A program made the translations under genes and the position numbers. A stretch of DNA of 64,000 nucleotides from Nocardiopsis sinuspersici (lineage in GTDB: Bacteria; Actinomycetota; Actinomycetes; Streptosporangiales; Streptosporangiaceae): NCBI GenBank assembly GCA_008638415.1, contig ML703345.1:296231-360230 (forward strand). The letters are read 5' to 3'. Each line of letters begins with the position of its first letter. The first letter of the stretch is position 1. Below are positions 8,065 through 16,351 of the stretch, piece after piece. A model generated the notes under the pieces. The model did no database searches. It was not told the DNA's origin and saw nothing but the letters and a program-made list of their open reading frames with translations.

Positions 8065-8101
8065 CCGAGGGGGAGGGCGCGCGTCGCGCCCTCCCCCTCG
8101 G
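8065..8101 (-). terminator. perfect 17-bp hairpin terminator after ohr
   Basis: Arms 8065-8081 and 8085-8101 are exact complements around CGT. It lies 10 bases beyond the ohr stop codon on the minus strand. Confidence 0.75.
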
Positions 8102-8111
8102 CTGGCGGTGC

Positions 8112-8540
8112 CTAGACGGCCTTGGCCGTCAGGTTCACCTCGATGTTGCCGCGGGTGGCGCGGGAGTAGGGGCACATCTGGTGGGCGCCCTGGACGAGCT
8201 CCTCGGCCTTGGCCTGGTCCACGCCCGGGATGGTGACGGTGAGCGTGACGGTCAGGTCCATGCCCTCGTCGGACTTGCCGAGGCTGACCTGGGAGTCGAT
8301 GGTGGAGCCGTCGACGTCGATCTTCTCCTTGCGGGCGACCGCCTTGAGGGCGCCGTGGAAGCAGGCGCCGTAGCCGACGGCGAAGAGCTGCTCGGGGTTG
8401 GTGCCGACGCCGTCGTCACCGCCCATGCCCTTGGGCACGGACAGGTCGACCTCCAGGCGGCCGTCGTCGGTCCTTCCGCTGCCCTTGCGACCCTCACCGG
8501 TGACGGTGGCGTTGGCGGTGTACATCACGTCGTATGCCAT
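8112..8540 (-). CDS. ohr: organic hydroperoxide resistance protein Ohr
   Basis: This 142-residue OsmC/Ohr peroxidase reduces organic hydroperoxides with a thiol pair. Catalytic Cys60 lies in GYGACFHGALK and resolving Cys123 in QMCPYSRATRGN, both in Ohr-specific contexts. Glu50 of NPEQLFAVG is also conserved. Length and N terminus (MAYDVMYTANATVTGEGR) fit the family. The ATG at 8540 has GAGAGG seven bases upstream. It lies 64 bases downstream of ohrR on the same strand, so the two are probably cotranscribed and autorepressed. A strong terminator follows. Confidence 0.93.
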   Translation of the reverse strand: MAYDVMYTANATVTGEGRKGSGRTDDGRLEVDLSVPKGMGGDDGVGTNPEQLFAVGYGACFHGALKAVARKEKIDVDGSTIDSQVSLGKSDEGMDLTVTLTVTIPGVDQAKAEELVQGAHQMCPYSRATRGNIEVNLTAKAV

Positions 8541-8604
8541 GTTTGCCTCTCTCGTTGGCGACACGCGGTCGCCGTGGTTGGAGCGGTCGGTCCGGAGGGC
8601 GGCC

Positions 8605-9072
8605 TCAGCAGGTAATGTGCCTGCTGGAGACCGTCTCCACCGAACGTGTGATCTGACCGAGCGCGTCCCGTAGCGCTGCGGCCTGGTCCGGGGGCAGGTC
8701 GGCGGCGCACAGGACACGGTCGGGGACCCCTTCGGCGCGTGCACGCAGCTCCTCGCCCTCACGCGTGGCCGAGACCTCCACGACGCGCTCGTCGGTGGCG
8801 CTGCGCTCGCGGGTCAGCAGCCCTGCGCCCTCCAGGCGGCGCAGCAGCGGCGAGAGCGTTCCCGAGTCCAGGTGCAGGGCGCGGCTGAGCTCCTTGACGG
8901 TGAGTGTCCCGCGCTCCCACAGCACGAGCATGACCAGGTACTGCGGGTAGGTCAGCCCCAGGTCCCCCAGCAGCTCCCGGTACAGCCCGGTCAGGGCACG
9001 GGAGGCCGCGTAGAGGGAGAAGCACAGCTGGTTGTCCAGGGCGAGGGGGTTGTCCCCTTCCGCTTCGGCCAC
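8605..9072 (-). CDS. ohrR: OhrR-type MarR repressor
   Basis: The 155-residue MarR-family protein is a thiol-based peroxide sensor that represses ohr. The sensing cysteine is Cys17 in DNQLCFSLYAASRAL, the position of the reactive Cys in one-Cys and two-Cys OhrR. The winged helix spans roughly residues 50-115 (LTVKELSRALHLDSGTLSPL recognition region and the Asp-Glu-Arg wing). A second cysteine is the C-terminal residue. The GTG at 9072 has an AAGGGAA site five bases upstream; the frame extends further but without homology. Two GGGCGCAAC direct repeats upstream are candidate binding sites. Confidence 0.9.
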   Translation of the reverse strand: MAEAEGDNPLALDNQLCFSLYAASRALTGLYRELLGDLGLTYPQYLVMLVLWERGTLTVKELSRALHLDSGTLSPLLRRLEGAGLLTRERSATDERVVEVSATREGEELRARAEGVPDRVLCAADLPPDQAAALRDALGQITRSVETVSSRHITC

Positions 9073-9132
9073 GGTGTTCCCTTCCACGCGTACGGGACCG
9101 CCGGTCGGGCACCACCGTAACAGAAATCGATT

Positions 9133-9156
9133 GGGCGCAACATGATAGGGCGCAAC
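9133..9156 (-). promoter_or_regulatory. two GGGCGCAAC direct repeats, candidate OhrR operator
   Basis: Identical 9-bp copies sit at 9133-9141 and 9148-9156, 15 bp apart start to start, about 60 bp upstream of the ohrR start. Each contains a TTG-N4-CAA-type half palindrome on the opposite strand. Confidence 0.4.
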
Positions 9157-9211
9157 TTTTCTGCGCGCCGCCCCGTGCCCGCGCCCCGCACCGGGACGCG
9201 GGCACACATGC

Positions 9212-10768
9212 TCACAGGAAGCGGACCCCCTGGGCCAGCGGCAGCTCACCGCCGTAGTTGACCGTGTTGGTCGCCCGGCGCATGTAGGCCTTCCACGCGT
9301 CCGATCCCGACTCGCGTCCCCCGCCGGTGTCCTTCTCCCCGCCGAAGGCACCACCGATCTCCGCACCGGAGGTACCGATGTTGACGTTGACGATCCCGCA
9401 GTCCGACCCCGCCGCGGACAGGAACCGCTCGGCCTCGGCCTGGTCCTGGGTGAAGATCGCCGACGACAGGCCCTGGGGCACGCCGTTGTGCATCCGCACG
9501 GCCTCCTCCAGGGTCCGGTAGGACATCACGTACAGGATCGGAGCGAAGGTCTCCTCCCCCACCACCGCGGTCTGGCCGGGCATACGCACCACCGTGGGCT
9601 CGACGTAGTAGGCCTCGGCGGCCTCCTCCGCCAGGCGCCGGCCACCGCCCACGAGCACCTCGCCGCCGTCGGCGCCGGCGCGCTCCAGCGCCTCGCACAT
9701 GGCCGTGTACCCGCGCTCACCCACCAGAGGACCCACCAGGGTGGACTCATCGAAGGGATCGCCGATCCGGTCGCGCAACTGCTTGTAGGCGTCCACGACG
9801 CGCTGGGTGACCTCCTCGACCACGTCCTCGTGCACGATGAGGCGGCGCAGGGTCGTGCAGCGCTGGCCCGCGGTGCCGGCGGCCGAGAAGACGCTGCCGC
9901 GCACCACCAGGTCCAGGTCCGCCGACGGGGCGACCACCGCGGCGTTGTTGCCCCCCAGCTCCAGCAGGTAGCGGCCCATGCGGGCGGCCACCCTGGGCGC
10001 GACCGAGCGTCCCATCGCCGTCGAACCGGTCGCCGACAGCAGCGCCACACGGTGGTCCTCCACCAGGGCCTCCCCGACCTCCCGTCCGCCCAGCACCACC
10101 TGGTGGACTCCCGGGGGCGCGCCGACGTCGGCCGCCGCGCGCATGAGCAGGCCGTGGCAGGCCAGCGCGGTCAGCGGGGTCAGCTCCGAGGGCTTCCACA
10201 CCACCGTGTCGCCGCACACCAGGGCCACACACGTGTTCCACGACCACACCGCCACGGGGAAGTTGAACGCGGTGATCACACCGACCACGCCCAGCGGGTG
10301 CCAGGTCTCCATGAGCCGGTGGCCGGGCCGCTCGGAGGGCATGGTGCGCCCGTACAGCTGCCGGGACACACCCACGGCCAGATCGCAGATGTCGATCATC
10401 TCCTGGACCTCGCCCAGGGCCTCGGAGCGGATCTTGCCCGCCTCGATGGTCACCAGCTCGGCCAGGTCGTCCTTGTGCTCGCGCAACAGCTCACCGAGCC
10501 GGTGTACGAGCCGCCCGCGCACGGGGGCGGGGGTGTCGCGCCAGGAGGAGGTGAAGGTCTCGTGGGCCGTGTCCAGGGCGCGCTCCACGGAGGCGGCGCC
10601 GTCGTGGTCCAGGGGGAAGAGCTCCCGCCCGGTGATGGGCGTCCTGGCCGCGCCGGCGGACCCGGCCGGCCCGGCCGGCTCACGCGGCCGGTCGAGGCCG
10701 CACCGCTCCAGGGCGGCCCGTGCGCGCTCGGCGAGGACCTCGGTGTCGGGGAGGGCGAAAGTGGACAT
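9212..10768 (-). CDS. ALDH7-type aldehyde dehydrogenase (aminoadipate/piperideine-6-carboxylate type)
   Basis: The 518-residue NAD(P)-dependent dehydrogenase belongs to the ALDH7 group that includes alpha-aminoadipate semialdehyde dehydrogenase (Pcd/AmaB) of lysine catabolism. The general base is Glu270 in LLELGGNNA and the nucleophile is Cys304 in GTAGQRCTTLRR; the double Asn after ELGG and TTLRR after the Cys are ALDH7 signatures. Asn168 lies in TAFNFPVAV. Residues 25-45 are an Ala/Gly/Pro-rich insertion. The ATG at 10768 has GGAGAG nine bases upstream. No lysine aminotransferase or cyclodeaminase is nearby, so the pathway is inferred from family only. Confidence 0.85.
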   Translation of the reverse strand: MSTFALPDTEVLAERARAALERCGLDRPREPAGPAGSAGAARTPITGRELFPLDHDGAASVERALDTAHETFTSSWRDTPAPVRGRLVHRLGELLREHKDDLAELVTIEAGKIRSEALGEVQEMIDICDLAVGVSRQLYGRTMPSERPGHRLMETWHPLGVVGVITAFNFPVAVWSWNTCVALVCGDTVVWKPSELTPLTALACHGLLMRAAADVGAPPGVHQVVLGGREVGEALVEDHRVALLSATGSTAMGRSVAPRVAARMGRYLLELGGNNAAVVAPSADLDLVVRGSVFSAAGTAGQRCTTLRRLIVHEDVVEEVTQRVVDAYKQLRDRIGDPFDESTLVGPLVGERGYTAMCEALERAGADGGEVLVGGGRRLAEEAAEAYYVEPTVVRMPGQTAVVGEETFAPILYVMSYRTLEEAVRMHNGVPQGLSSAIFTQDQAEAERFLSAAGSDCGIVNVNIGTSGAEIGGAFGGEKDTGGGRESGSDAWKAYMRRATNTVNYGGELPLAQGVRFL

Positions 10769-10901
10769 GTGTTTCTCTCTCCGTTGAGAGGGGCAGCGGT
10801 CACTACACACACTGCCAAGTCCGAACCCCCCGGTCCACCCCCGACGTCTCATCCCCGCGCCAGGCCGTGCTCTGCCCGCTACGACCGGATTCGTACGGCG
10901 C

Positions 10902-10907
10902 TAGACT
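10902..10907 (+). promoter_or_regulatory. -10-like TAGACT upstream of the C15-like gene
   Basis: TAGACT lies about 55 bases before the TTG start at 10963. No convincing -35 hexamer accompanies it. Confidence 0.3.
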
Positions 10908-10962
10908 CACCTGGCCCCTCCCCCGACCGCGACCGGACACCTTGCGAGAAGATAGCGACCCC

Positions 10963-12072
10963 TTGCCCCACCACACCAGCCCCGAAGAAGAGCGCGCCGA
11001 CCTCCCCGAGGCGCGCTCGATCCTGACCCGCTCCGGTTTCGGCGCCGCCGATCCCCTGTTCAGTGCCGACCTACGGGCGAGCGGCGACCTCTCCCAGGCC
11101 CGGGACGTGGTCATCGCACACGCCTCCCGGCTGTGGACGGAGGCCGCACGCGACGGATCCGACGACCGCCCCCTGTACTGGGCACGGCTGGTGCTGACCG
11201 CCAGACTGCGGTCCTGGCAGCCGGACTTCCCCCTCTCCGACGCCGAGCGCGCCGAACTGCTGCACCTGCTGGAGACCGGCTCACGCGGTATCACCGACCT
11301 GGACTTCCCACCCGGCGACCGGTGGATCCGGGTGATCGTGACCGGCTTCGACCCCTTCGGTCTGGACGAGGACCCCGAGTGCTCCAACCCCTCCGGCGCG
11401 GCGGCGCTGGACCTGAACGGGTGGACCTTCCCCGTGGGCGAGCACACGGCCGTGGTACGTACCGCCGTGTTCCCGGTGCGCTGGGCCGACTTCGACGCGG
11501 GCCTGGTGGAGGAGGCGCTGGCCGACTGGTACGGGCGCGCGGACGCGGTCGTGACACTCAGCCGCGGACGGCCCGGCCGCTTCGACCTGGAGGTGTGGAA
11601 CGGCGCCTGGCGCGGAGGGGGCGAGGACAACCTGGACGTGTCGTGCACGGGGAGGATCCCCGTTCCGGACGCCCCGGAGTGGACGCGCTCCTCACTGCCC
11701 CATGAGCAGATCACGGCGGCGGCGGACCAGAGGCCCCACCCGGTGGCGGTCAACACCGAGGTCGCCGAGGTTCCGGCGGGCGGCGACGAAACGGTGTGGT
11801 GCCCGGACGGCCCCACCGAGGGTTCGTCCGCGCGGTCCGGAGGCGGCGGGGACTACCTGTCCAACGAGATCGCCTACCGCAACACACTGCTGCGGGACAG
11901 GTCCGGGCAGCAGGTCCCGGCCGGGCACGTGCACCTGCCCCTGGTCGGGGGCCCGGACGAGGAACCGGAGGAGAGCGCCGCGGTCCTGGCCCAGGTCCGT
12001 CTGATCGTGGCGGCCGTGGCCGCCGACGCGGCGCGGACGAGGGAGTGGGGCAGCGCACGGGCGAAGGGCTGA
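10963..12072 (+). CDS. pyroglutamyl-peptidase I-fold (C15) protein lacking the catalytic Cys
   Basis: The 369-residue protein has a 120-residue N-terminal extension of unknown function, then a region like pyroglutamyl peptidase I: VIVTGFDPFG at residues 124-133 is the C15 oxyanion/substrate loop, Glu210 (FDLEVWN) aligns with the catalytic Glu, and His322/His324 (AGHVHLPLVG) with the catalytic His. The nucleophilic Cys, normally in a V-C-N-H context after Ser-Asn, is replaced: the aligned stretch SNEIAYRN has Arg306. The TTG at 10963 gives a compact N terminus (MPHHTSPEEE), but its ribosome site is weak. It may be a binding protein or a peptidase with altered chemistry. Confidence 0.65.
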   Translation: MPHHTSPEEERADLPEARSILTRSGFGAADPLFSADLRASGDLSQARDVVIAHASRLWTEAARDGSDDRPLYWARLVLTARLRSWQPDFPLSDAERAELLHLLETGSRGITDLDFPPGDRWIRVIVTGFDPFGLDEDPECSNPSGAAALDLNGWTFPVGEHTAVVRTAVFPVRWADFDAGLVEEALADWYGRADAVVTLSRGRPGRFDLEVWNGAWRGGGEDNLDVSCTGRIPVPDAPEWTRSSLPHEQITAAADQRPHPVAVNTEVAEVPAGGDETVWCPDGPTEGSSARSGGGGDYLSNEIAYRNTLLRDRSGQQVPAGHVHLPLVGGPDEEPEESAAVLAQVRLIVAAVAADAARTREWGSARAKG

Positions 12073-12097
12073 GCCCGGCCCCGGCGAAGCGGAGACC

Positions 12098-12149
12098 GCC
12101 CGTGGTGCCGCCGCCGTGACCACGGGCGGGTGCCGCGGCCGCGGCACCC
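12098..12149. terminator. paired hairpins between convergent genes
   Basis: A 9-bp stem (12098-12106 with 12119-12127) is followed at once by a perfect 22-bp palindrome (12128-12149). Together they separate the C15-like gene from the Gly/Pro-repeat gene. Confidence 0.6.
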
Positions 12150-12156
12150 GCACCTG

Positions 12157-12627
12157 TCAGTAGGTGGACACGGAGCCCTCCTCCAGGACGGCGAAGATCC
12201 CCGCCGCCCCGTAGAAGAAGAACATGACGATCCACAGGGCGATCCCGGCGCCGAAGAGCACCCAGGAGATGAGGGTGCAGGTCTTGGCGGCCTGGGGGTT
12301 GGTGCTGGTCATGGTCAGGGCGACGATCGCCAGGATGAGGCCCACGATCGCCAGGGCCCAGCACAGGCACAGGCCGACGACGTTGGCGATGAGGGCGCCG
12401 ATGGCCGGGCCCTGGCTCGCGGGCTGCTGCGGCGGATGGAATCCGGAGCCGCCGTACCAGCCTCCCGGGGGCGGAGGGGGACCGCCGAAGCCTCCGGGCG
12501 GCGGGGGGTACTCTCCGCCGCCCCCGCCGGGAGGCGGATAACCACCGCCGCCCCCGCCGGGGGGAGGGTAGCCACCGCTGCCTCCGCCGGGGGGCGGATA
12601 ACCACCGGTTCCGGGACCGTAGCTCAT
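12157..12627 (-). CDS. Gly/Pro-repeat small membrane protein (DUF4190-like)
   Basis: The 156-residue protein starts with a cytoplasmic repeat region in which Tyr recurs every ten residues (Tyr10, 20, 30, 40) inside G-G-Y-P-P-P-G-G-G units. It ends with two hydrophobic hairpin segments (about residues 73-102 and 118-148). The membrane part resembles DUF4190/CD225-like small actinobacterial proteins, which often carry such Pro/Gly tails. GAAAGG precedes the ATG at 12627 by five bases. No enzymatic motif is present. A scaffold or membrane-organising role is conceivable but not shown. Confidence 0.75.
   Translation of the reverse strand: MSYGPGTGGYPPPGGGSGGYPPPGGGGGGYPPPGGGGGEYPPPPGGFGGPPPPPGGWYGGSGFHPPQQPASQGPAIGALIANVVGLCLCWALAIVGLILAIVALTMTSTNPQAAKTCTLISWVLFGAGIALWIVMFFFYGAAGIFAVLEEGSVSTY
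12508..12600 (-). repeat. 30-bp tandem repeat inside the Gly/Pro-rich gene
   Basis: About three copies of a 30-bp unit encode the ten-residue Tyr-Pro-Pro-Pro-Gly repeats. The copies differ by a few bases, so the array is likely to vary in number between strains. Confidence 0.7.
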
Positions 12628-12780
12628 GGGTGCCTTTCGGGGGAGTCCGGGGCGGGTACCCCGGAGGGATGTGACGGCCTCTCAGTATCCCAGGCCCCTC
12701 CGGTGCGCCCGACACCCCGTTCGCGACACAGAGTCACCGTTTCGCCGCGGAATGATTCACACATGGGCGGACCGCTCGGA

Positions 12781-12786
12781 TATGGT
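12781..12786 (+). promoter_or_regulatory. -10 hexamer TATGGT for leaderless deacetylase gene
   Basis: TATGGT ends six bases before the GTG at 12793, the spacing seen for other leaderless genes here. Confidence 0.4.
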
Positions 12787-12792
12787 CCCCTG

Positions 12793-14361
12793 GTGGCTCT
12801 CACCTCTCTGCGACGAAAAATCTCCGTCAGCGCCGCCCTTGGCCTGCTTCTGGTCCCGGGCTGCCATGCCGTGGAACAGGCCCCGCCCTACGCCGAGGCC
12901 GTCAGGACCTCACCCGACGACATGGCCGGGGTACAGGCACGGACGGTGACGGTGGCCACCGACCACAGCGTGGTGGGCTACCGCTATCCGATGCTGGGCG
13001 GCGCCCACCCGATGACGGTGGAGACGCGTACCCGCATGGCCCGGCGGCAGACCGCCTTCCTGGAGGACCTCCCGGACCGGGGCACACCCGAACTGCACCA
13101 GGACGCGACCATCCTGGCCGCCTCCCCCGACGTGGTGGGCGTACGGCTGACCGCGACCACCACGGTCGGGGCGGAGGAGACCTTCGAGGCCCACACCCTC
13201 TGGTACGACGACGACAGCGGCGAGGTACTGCCGTGGACGTCGCTGTTTCGCGACGAGCAGGCGATCCGGCAGGCCCACATGGCGGTCGCCGAGGTGCTGG
13301 AGGAGGGCTACAACCTCCCCACCCGGCAACTGCCCGGCCTGGTCGGCGAGGTCGCCCGGGGAGGAGGCGGGGAGAAGGACGGCGCGACGCCGGGAACCGC
13401 GAGCCTGGACGAGGACGCCACACCCTCCGGCGACCCGCGAGGCGAAGGAAGGCCCCGGGAACCCGGCCTGGCCGACCCAGAGCGGGCCCGCGAGGCGGCC
13501 GACCACTGGGCGGGCTCACCGCTGGAGGACCTGGCCTTCAGCACGGCGGGCGGCCTGGCCGTGCGGATGGACCCCTCCCGGATACCCTCCGCGGGCCGGA
13601 CCGAGGAGGTACTGGTGCCCGTGGAACCCCAGGACACCGAGGAACTGCTGTCCGAACTGGGCTACCAGGCCCGGGAGGCCGCGCTGTCGGGCAACAACGC
13701 CGACGACGACCTGCCGCTGGGCGAGGAACTCAGCGCCCAGGGGCACACCCTGGACTGCGCGCGACTCAAGTGCGTGGCGCTGACCTTCGACGACGGACCC
13801 GGCGAGCACACCGGCACACTGCTGGACATCCTGGACGAGTACGACGCCCGAGCCACCTTCTACGTCCTGGGATCGCTGGTGGACGAGTTCCCCGACCCGG
13901 TGCGGCGGATGGCCGAGGAGGGCCACGAACTGGGCAACCACACCTGGAAGCACGGCGACCTGGCGCGGATGTCGGGCAACGAGATCCGCAAGGACATCAA
14001 GCGCACCAACGAGGCCGTGCGCGAGCTGACCGGCTCCGTTCCCCCGACCATCCGGCCGCCCTACGGATCGCTGGACGGGACGGTGCGCCGGTCGGTGGAC
14101 CAGCCCCTCATCCTGTGGGACGTGGACACGCTGGACTGGAAGAACCGCGACAGCGACGCCGTCAGCGAGTACGCGCTGACCCACAGCGTGCCCGGGAGCG
14201 TGGTGCTCTTCCACGACATCCACGAGACGTCGGTGCAGGCGATCCCCGCGGTCCTGGCCGGGCTGCACCGGCAGGGCTACCACTTCGTCACGGTCACCGA
14301 CCTCTTCGGCGCCCCGGGCCTGGAGCCGGGCGACGTGTACACCGACGCACAGGTGCCCTGA
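12793..14361 (+). CDS. secreted lipoprotein with polysaccharide deacetylase (NodB) domain
   Basis: The 522-residue protein begins with a lipoprotein signal: two Arg and a Lys, a hydrophobic core, then LLLVPGCHA with Cys near residue 20. Residues 40-170 form an extracellular domain without a clear match, followed by a Gly/Asp/Glu-rich low-complexity stretch. Residues 320-510 are a carbohydrate esterase 4 domain: TFDDGPG (metal Asp), GNHTWKH (metal His pair), RPPYG, DVDTLDW and LFHDIH are motifs 1-5 in order. It should remove N-acetyl groups from peptidoglycan or another cell-wall glycan outside the membrane. An in-frame ATG at 12763 is the alternative start, but the signal peptide fits the GTG better. 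Confidence 0.85.
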   Translation: MALTSLRRKISVSAALGLLLVPGCHAVEQAPPYAEAVRTSPDDMAGVQARTVTVATDHSVVGYRYPMLGGAHPMTVETRTRMARRQTAFLEDLPDRGTPELHQDATILAASPDVVGVRLTATTTVGAEETFEAHTLWYDDDSGEVLPWTSLFRDEQAIRQAHMAVAEVLEEGYNLPTRQLPGLVGEVARGGGGEKDGATPGTASLDEDATPSGDPRGEGRPREPGLADPERAREAADHWAGSPLEDLAFSTAGGLAVRMDPSRIPSAGRTEEVLVPVEPQDTEELLSELGYQAREAALSGNNADDDLPLGEELSAQGHTLDCARLKCVALTFDDGPGEHTGTLLDILDEYDARATFYVLGSLVDEFPDPVRRMAEEGHELGNHTWKHGDLARMSGNEIRKDIKRTNEAVRELTGSVPPTIRPPYGSLDGTVRRSVDQPLILWDVDTLDWKNRDSDAVSEYALTHSVPGSVVLFHDIHETSVQAIPAVLAGLHRQGYHFVTVTDLFGAPGLEPGDVYTDAQVP

Positions 14362-14370
14362 CACCGCCGA

Positions 14371-14411
14371 CGCCCCGCCCCAGGACGGACCACGGCGCCT
14401 GGGGCGGGGCG
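14371..14411 (+). terminator. 14-bp hairpin terminator after the deacetylase gene
   Basis: Arms 14371-14384 and 14398-14411 are exact complements with a 13-base loop, ten bases after the stop. Confidence 0.7.
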
Positions 14412-14544
14412 GGCCCGTGGACCGAACGCGCCCGCCTTCGAGGCCTCTCCAGTTCTCGCGCGCCTTTGTCACGGGTGTCGGCGACGGGAATTCGCATGTA
14501 CGCCTGACGTGAAACTCGCCGGGACCACCGCAATGGGATAGGTT

Positions 14545-14568
14545 GCGTTTTCGGGGGCCGGAAAACGC
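14545..14568 (+). promoter_or_regulatory. inverted repeat 1 upstream of ctaD
   Basis: GCGTTTTC (14545-14552) and GAAAACGC (14561-14568) are perfect complements with an 8-base centre. It lies about 80-100 bases before the ctaD start in an unusually AT-rich stretch. Confidence 0.45.
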
Positions 14569-14586
14569 CTTTCGCAAATCATTCCA

Positions 14587-14612
14587 AATAGGAAAATCCA
14601 CCTTTTCCTATT
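14587..14612 (+). promoter_or_regulatory. inverted repeat 2 upstream of ctaD
   Basis: AATAGGAAAA (14587-14596) and TTTTCCTATT (14603-14612) are perfect complements around a six-base centre. It may be an operator or a 5'-UTR hairpin; its low GC is striking against the surroundings. Confidence 0.5.
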
Positions 14613-14646
14613 GATCTTCACCCATTCCCGCACGGAGGCACGAGCA

Positions 14647-16320
14647 GTGGCACCAGCGAAAACCGAGGCCGAGGAAGAACAGGGAACAACGCCCAGGGGA
14701 ACCCTCGTCAACTGGATCACCTCGACCGATCACAAGATCATCGGGTACATGTACATCATCACCGCCTTCGCCTTCTTCCTGCTCGGCGGCGTCATGGCGG
14801 TGCTCATACGCACCGAGCTGTTCCTCCCGGGCATGCAGGTCGTGTCCACCGACCAGTTCAACGCGCTGTTCACCATGCACGGCACGATCATGCTGCTGAT
14901 GTTCGCGACCCCGCTGTTCATCGGATTCGGCAACGTCATCATGCCGTTGCAGATCGGCGCCCCCGACGTGGCTTTCCCGCGAATGAACCTGTTCAGCTAC
15001 TACCTGTTCCTGTTCGGCAGCCTCATCGCCGTCAGCGGGTTCCTCACCCCCGGCGGCGCGGCCGACTTCGGCTGGTTCGCCTACACGCCCCTCTCGGGCC
15101 CGGTCCGCTCACCGGGCCTGGGCGGTGACCTGTGGGCCCTGGGCCTGGTCGTGTCCGGCCTGGGCACGATCCTGGGCGCGGTCAACTTCATCACCACCGG
15201 CCTGTGCATGCGCGCGCCGGGCATGACGATGTTCCGCATGCCGATCTTCACCTGGAACATCCTGCTCACCTCGGTGCTGGTGCTCATCGCGTTCCCGGTG
15301 CTCACCGCCGCCCTGATCGCCCTGGCCGCCGACCGCATCGTCGGCACGCAGGTCTACCACCCCGAGCACGGCGGCGCGATCCTGTGGCAGCACCTGTTCT
15401 GGTTCTTCGGCCACCCCGAGGTGTACATCATCGCGCTGCCCTTCTTCGGCATCGTCACCGAGGTCATCCCGGTGTTCAGCCGCAAGCCGATCTTCGGCTA
15501 CAAGGGCCTGGTAGCGGCCACCGTCGCCATCACCGGCCTGTCGGTGACGGTGTGGGCCCACCACATGTTCCCCACCGGCGCGGTCCTCCTGCCGTTCTTC
15601 TCCTTCATGAGCTTCCTCATCGCGGTGCCCACCGGCGTGAAGTTCTTCAACTGGATCGGCACGATGTGGCGGGGCCAGATCAGCTTCGAGACGCCGATGC
15701 TGTTCGTCATCGGGTTCCTGGTGACCTTCCTGTTCGGCGGACTCACCGGGGTCCTCCTGGCCTCACCGCCCATCGACTTCCACGTCACCGACTCCTACTT
15801 CGTGGTGGCCCACTTCCACTACGTGGTGTTCGGCACCGTGGTGTTCGCGATGTTCGCGGGCTTCTACTACTGGTGGCCCAAGTTCACCGGCACCATGCTC
15901 AACGAGGCCTGGGGCAAGTTCCACTTCTGGCTGCTGTTCCTGGGCTTCCACGGCACGTTCCTGGTCCAGCACTGGCTGGGCGCCGCGGGCTTCCCGCGCC
16001 GCTACGCCGACTACCTGGTCTTCGACGGCTTCACCGAGCTGAACCAGATCTCCTCGGTCTCCTCGTTCGTGCTGGCCGCCTCCACGTTGATCTTCTTCTG
16101 GAACGTCTACATCACCGCGAAGAAGGCCCCCCAGGTCGGGGTGGACGACCCGTGGGGCTACGGCAACTCCCTGGAGTGGGCGACCTCCTGCCCGCCGCCC
16201 CGGCACAACTTCGCGTCGCTGCCGCGGATCCGCTCCGAGCGGCCCGCCTTCGACCTCAACCACCCGTACGCGGCGGGGGAGTCCACGGCCGCCGGGAGCG
16301 GCACCTCCCGGGAGCACTGA
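14647..16320 (+). CDS. ctaD: cytochrome c oxidase subunit I
   Basis: This 557-residue, twelve-helix catalytic subunit of the aa3-type terminal oxidase reduces O2 to water and pumps protons across the membrane. Heme a ligand His lies in FTMHGTIM. The CuB His and its cross-linked Tyr are in GHPEVYI, and two more CuB His in AHHMF. The heme a3 and heme a ligands are in VVAHFHYV. The GTG at 14647 is preceded by CACGGAGGC; earlier codons in the frame lack a ribosome site. The gene stands alone, with no ctaC, ctaE, ctaF or qcr genes in the window, so it is either an isolated main copy or a second isoform. Two AT-rich inverted repeats precede it. Confidence 0.95.
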   Translation: MAPAKTEAEEEQGTTPRGTLVNWITSTDHKIIGYMYIITAFAFFLLGGVMAVLIRTELFLPGMQVVSTDQFNALFTMHGTIMLLMFATPLFIGFGNVIMPLQIGAPDVAFPRMNLFSYYLFLFGSLIAVSGFLTPGGAADFGWFAYTPLSGPVRSPGLGGDLWALGLVVSGLGTILGAVNFITTGLCMRAPGMTMFRMPIFTWNILLTSVLVLIAFPVLTAALIALAADRIVGTQVYHPEHGGAILWQHLFWFFGHPEVYIIALPFFGIVTEVIPVFSRKPIFGYKGLVAATVAITGLSVTVWAHHMFPTGAVLLPFFSFMSFLIAVPTGVKFFNWIGTMWRGQISFETPMLFVIGFLVTFLFGGLTGVLLASPPIDFHVTDSYFVVAHFHYVVFGTVVFAMFAGFYYWWPKFTGTMLNEAWGKFHFWLLFLGFHGTFLVQHWLGAAGFPRRYADYLVFDGFTELNQISSVSSFVLAASTLIFFWNVYITAKKAPQVGVDDPWGYGNSLEWATSCPPPRHNFASLPRIRSERPAFDLNHPYAAGESTAAGSGTSREH

Positions 16321-16324
16321 CCCG

Positions 16325-16351
16325 GCGGCGGGGCGGCACGCGCCCCGCCGC
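16325..16351. terminator. bidirectional 11-bp hairpin between ctaD and ALDH
   Basis: GCGGCGGGGCG (16325-16335) pairs with 16341-16351. It fills the gap between the two convergent stop codons. Confidence 0.65.

Noticed and set aside
12508..12600. CRISPR-like array
   Set aside because: Repeats are contiguous, without spacers, and encode an in-frame decapeptide.
12130..12792. Long extension of the deacetylase frame through the Gly/Pro-repeat gene
   Set aside because: It is antisense to a gene with a clear repeat protein, and the lipoprotein signal peptide starts at the GTG at 12793.
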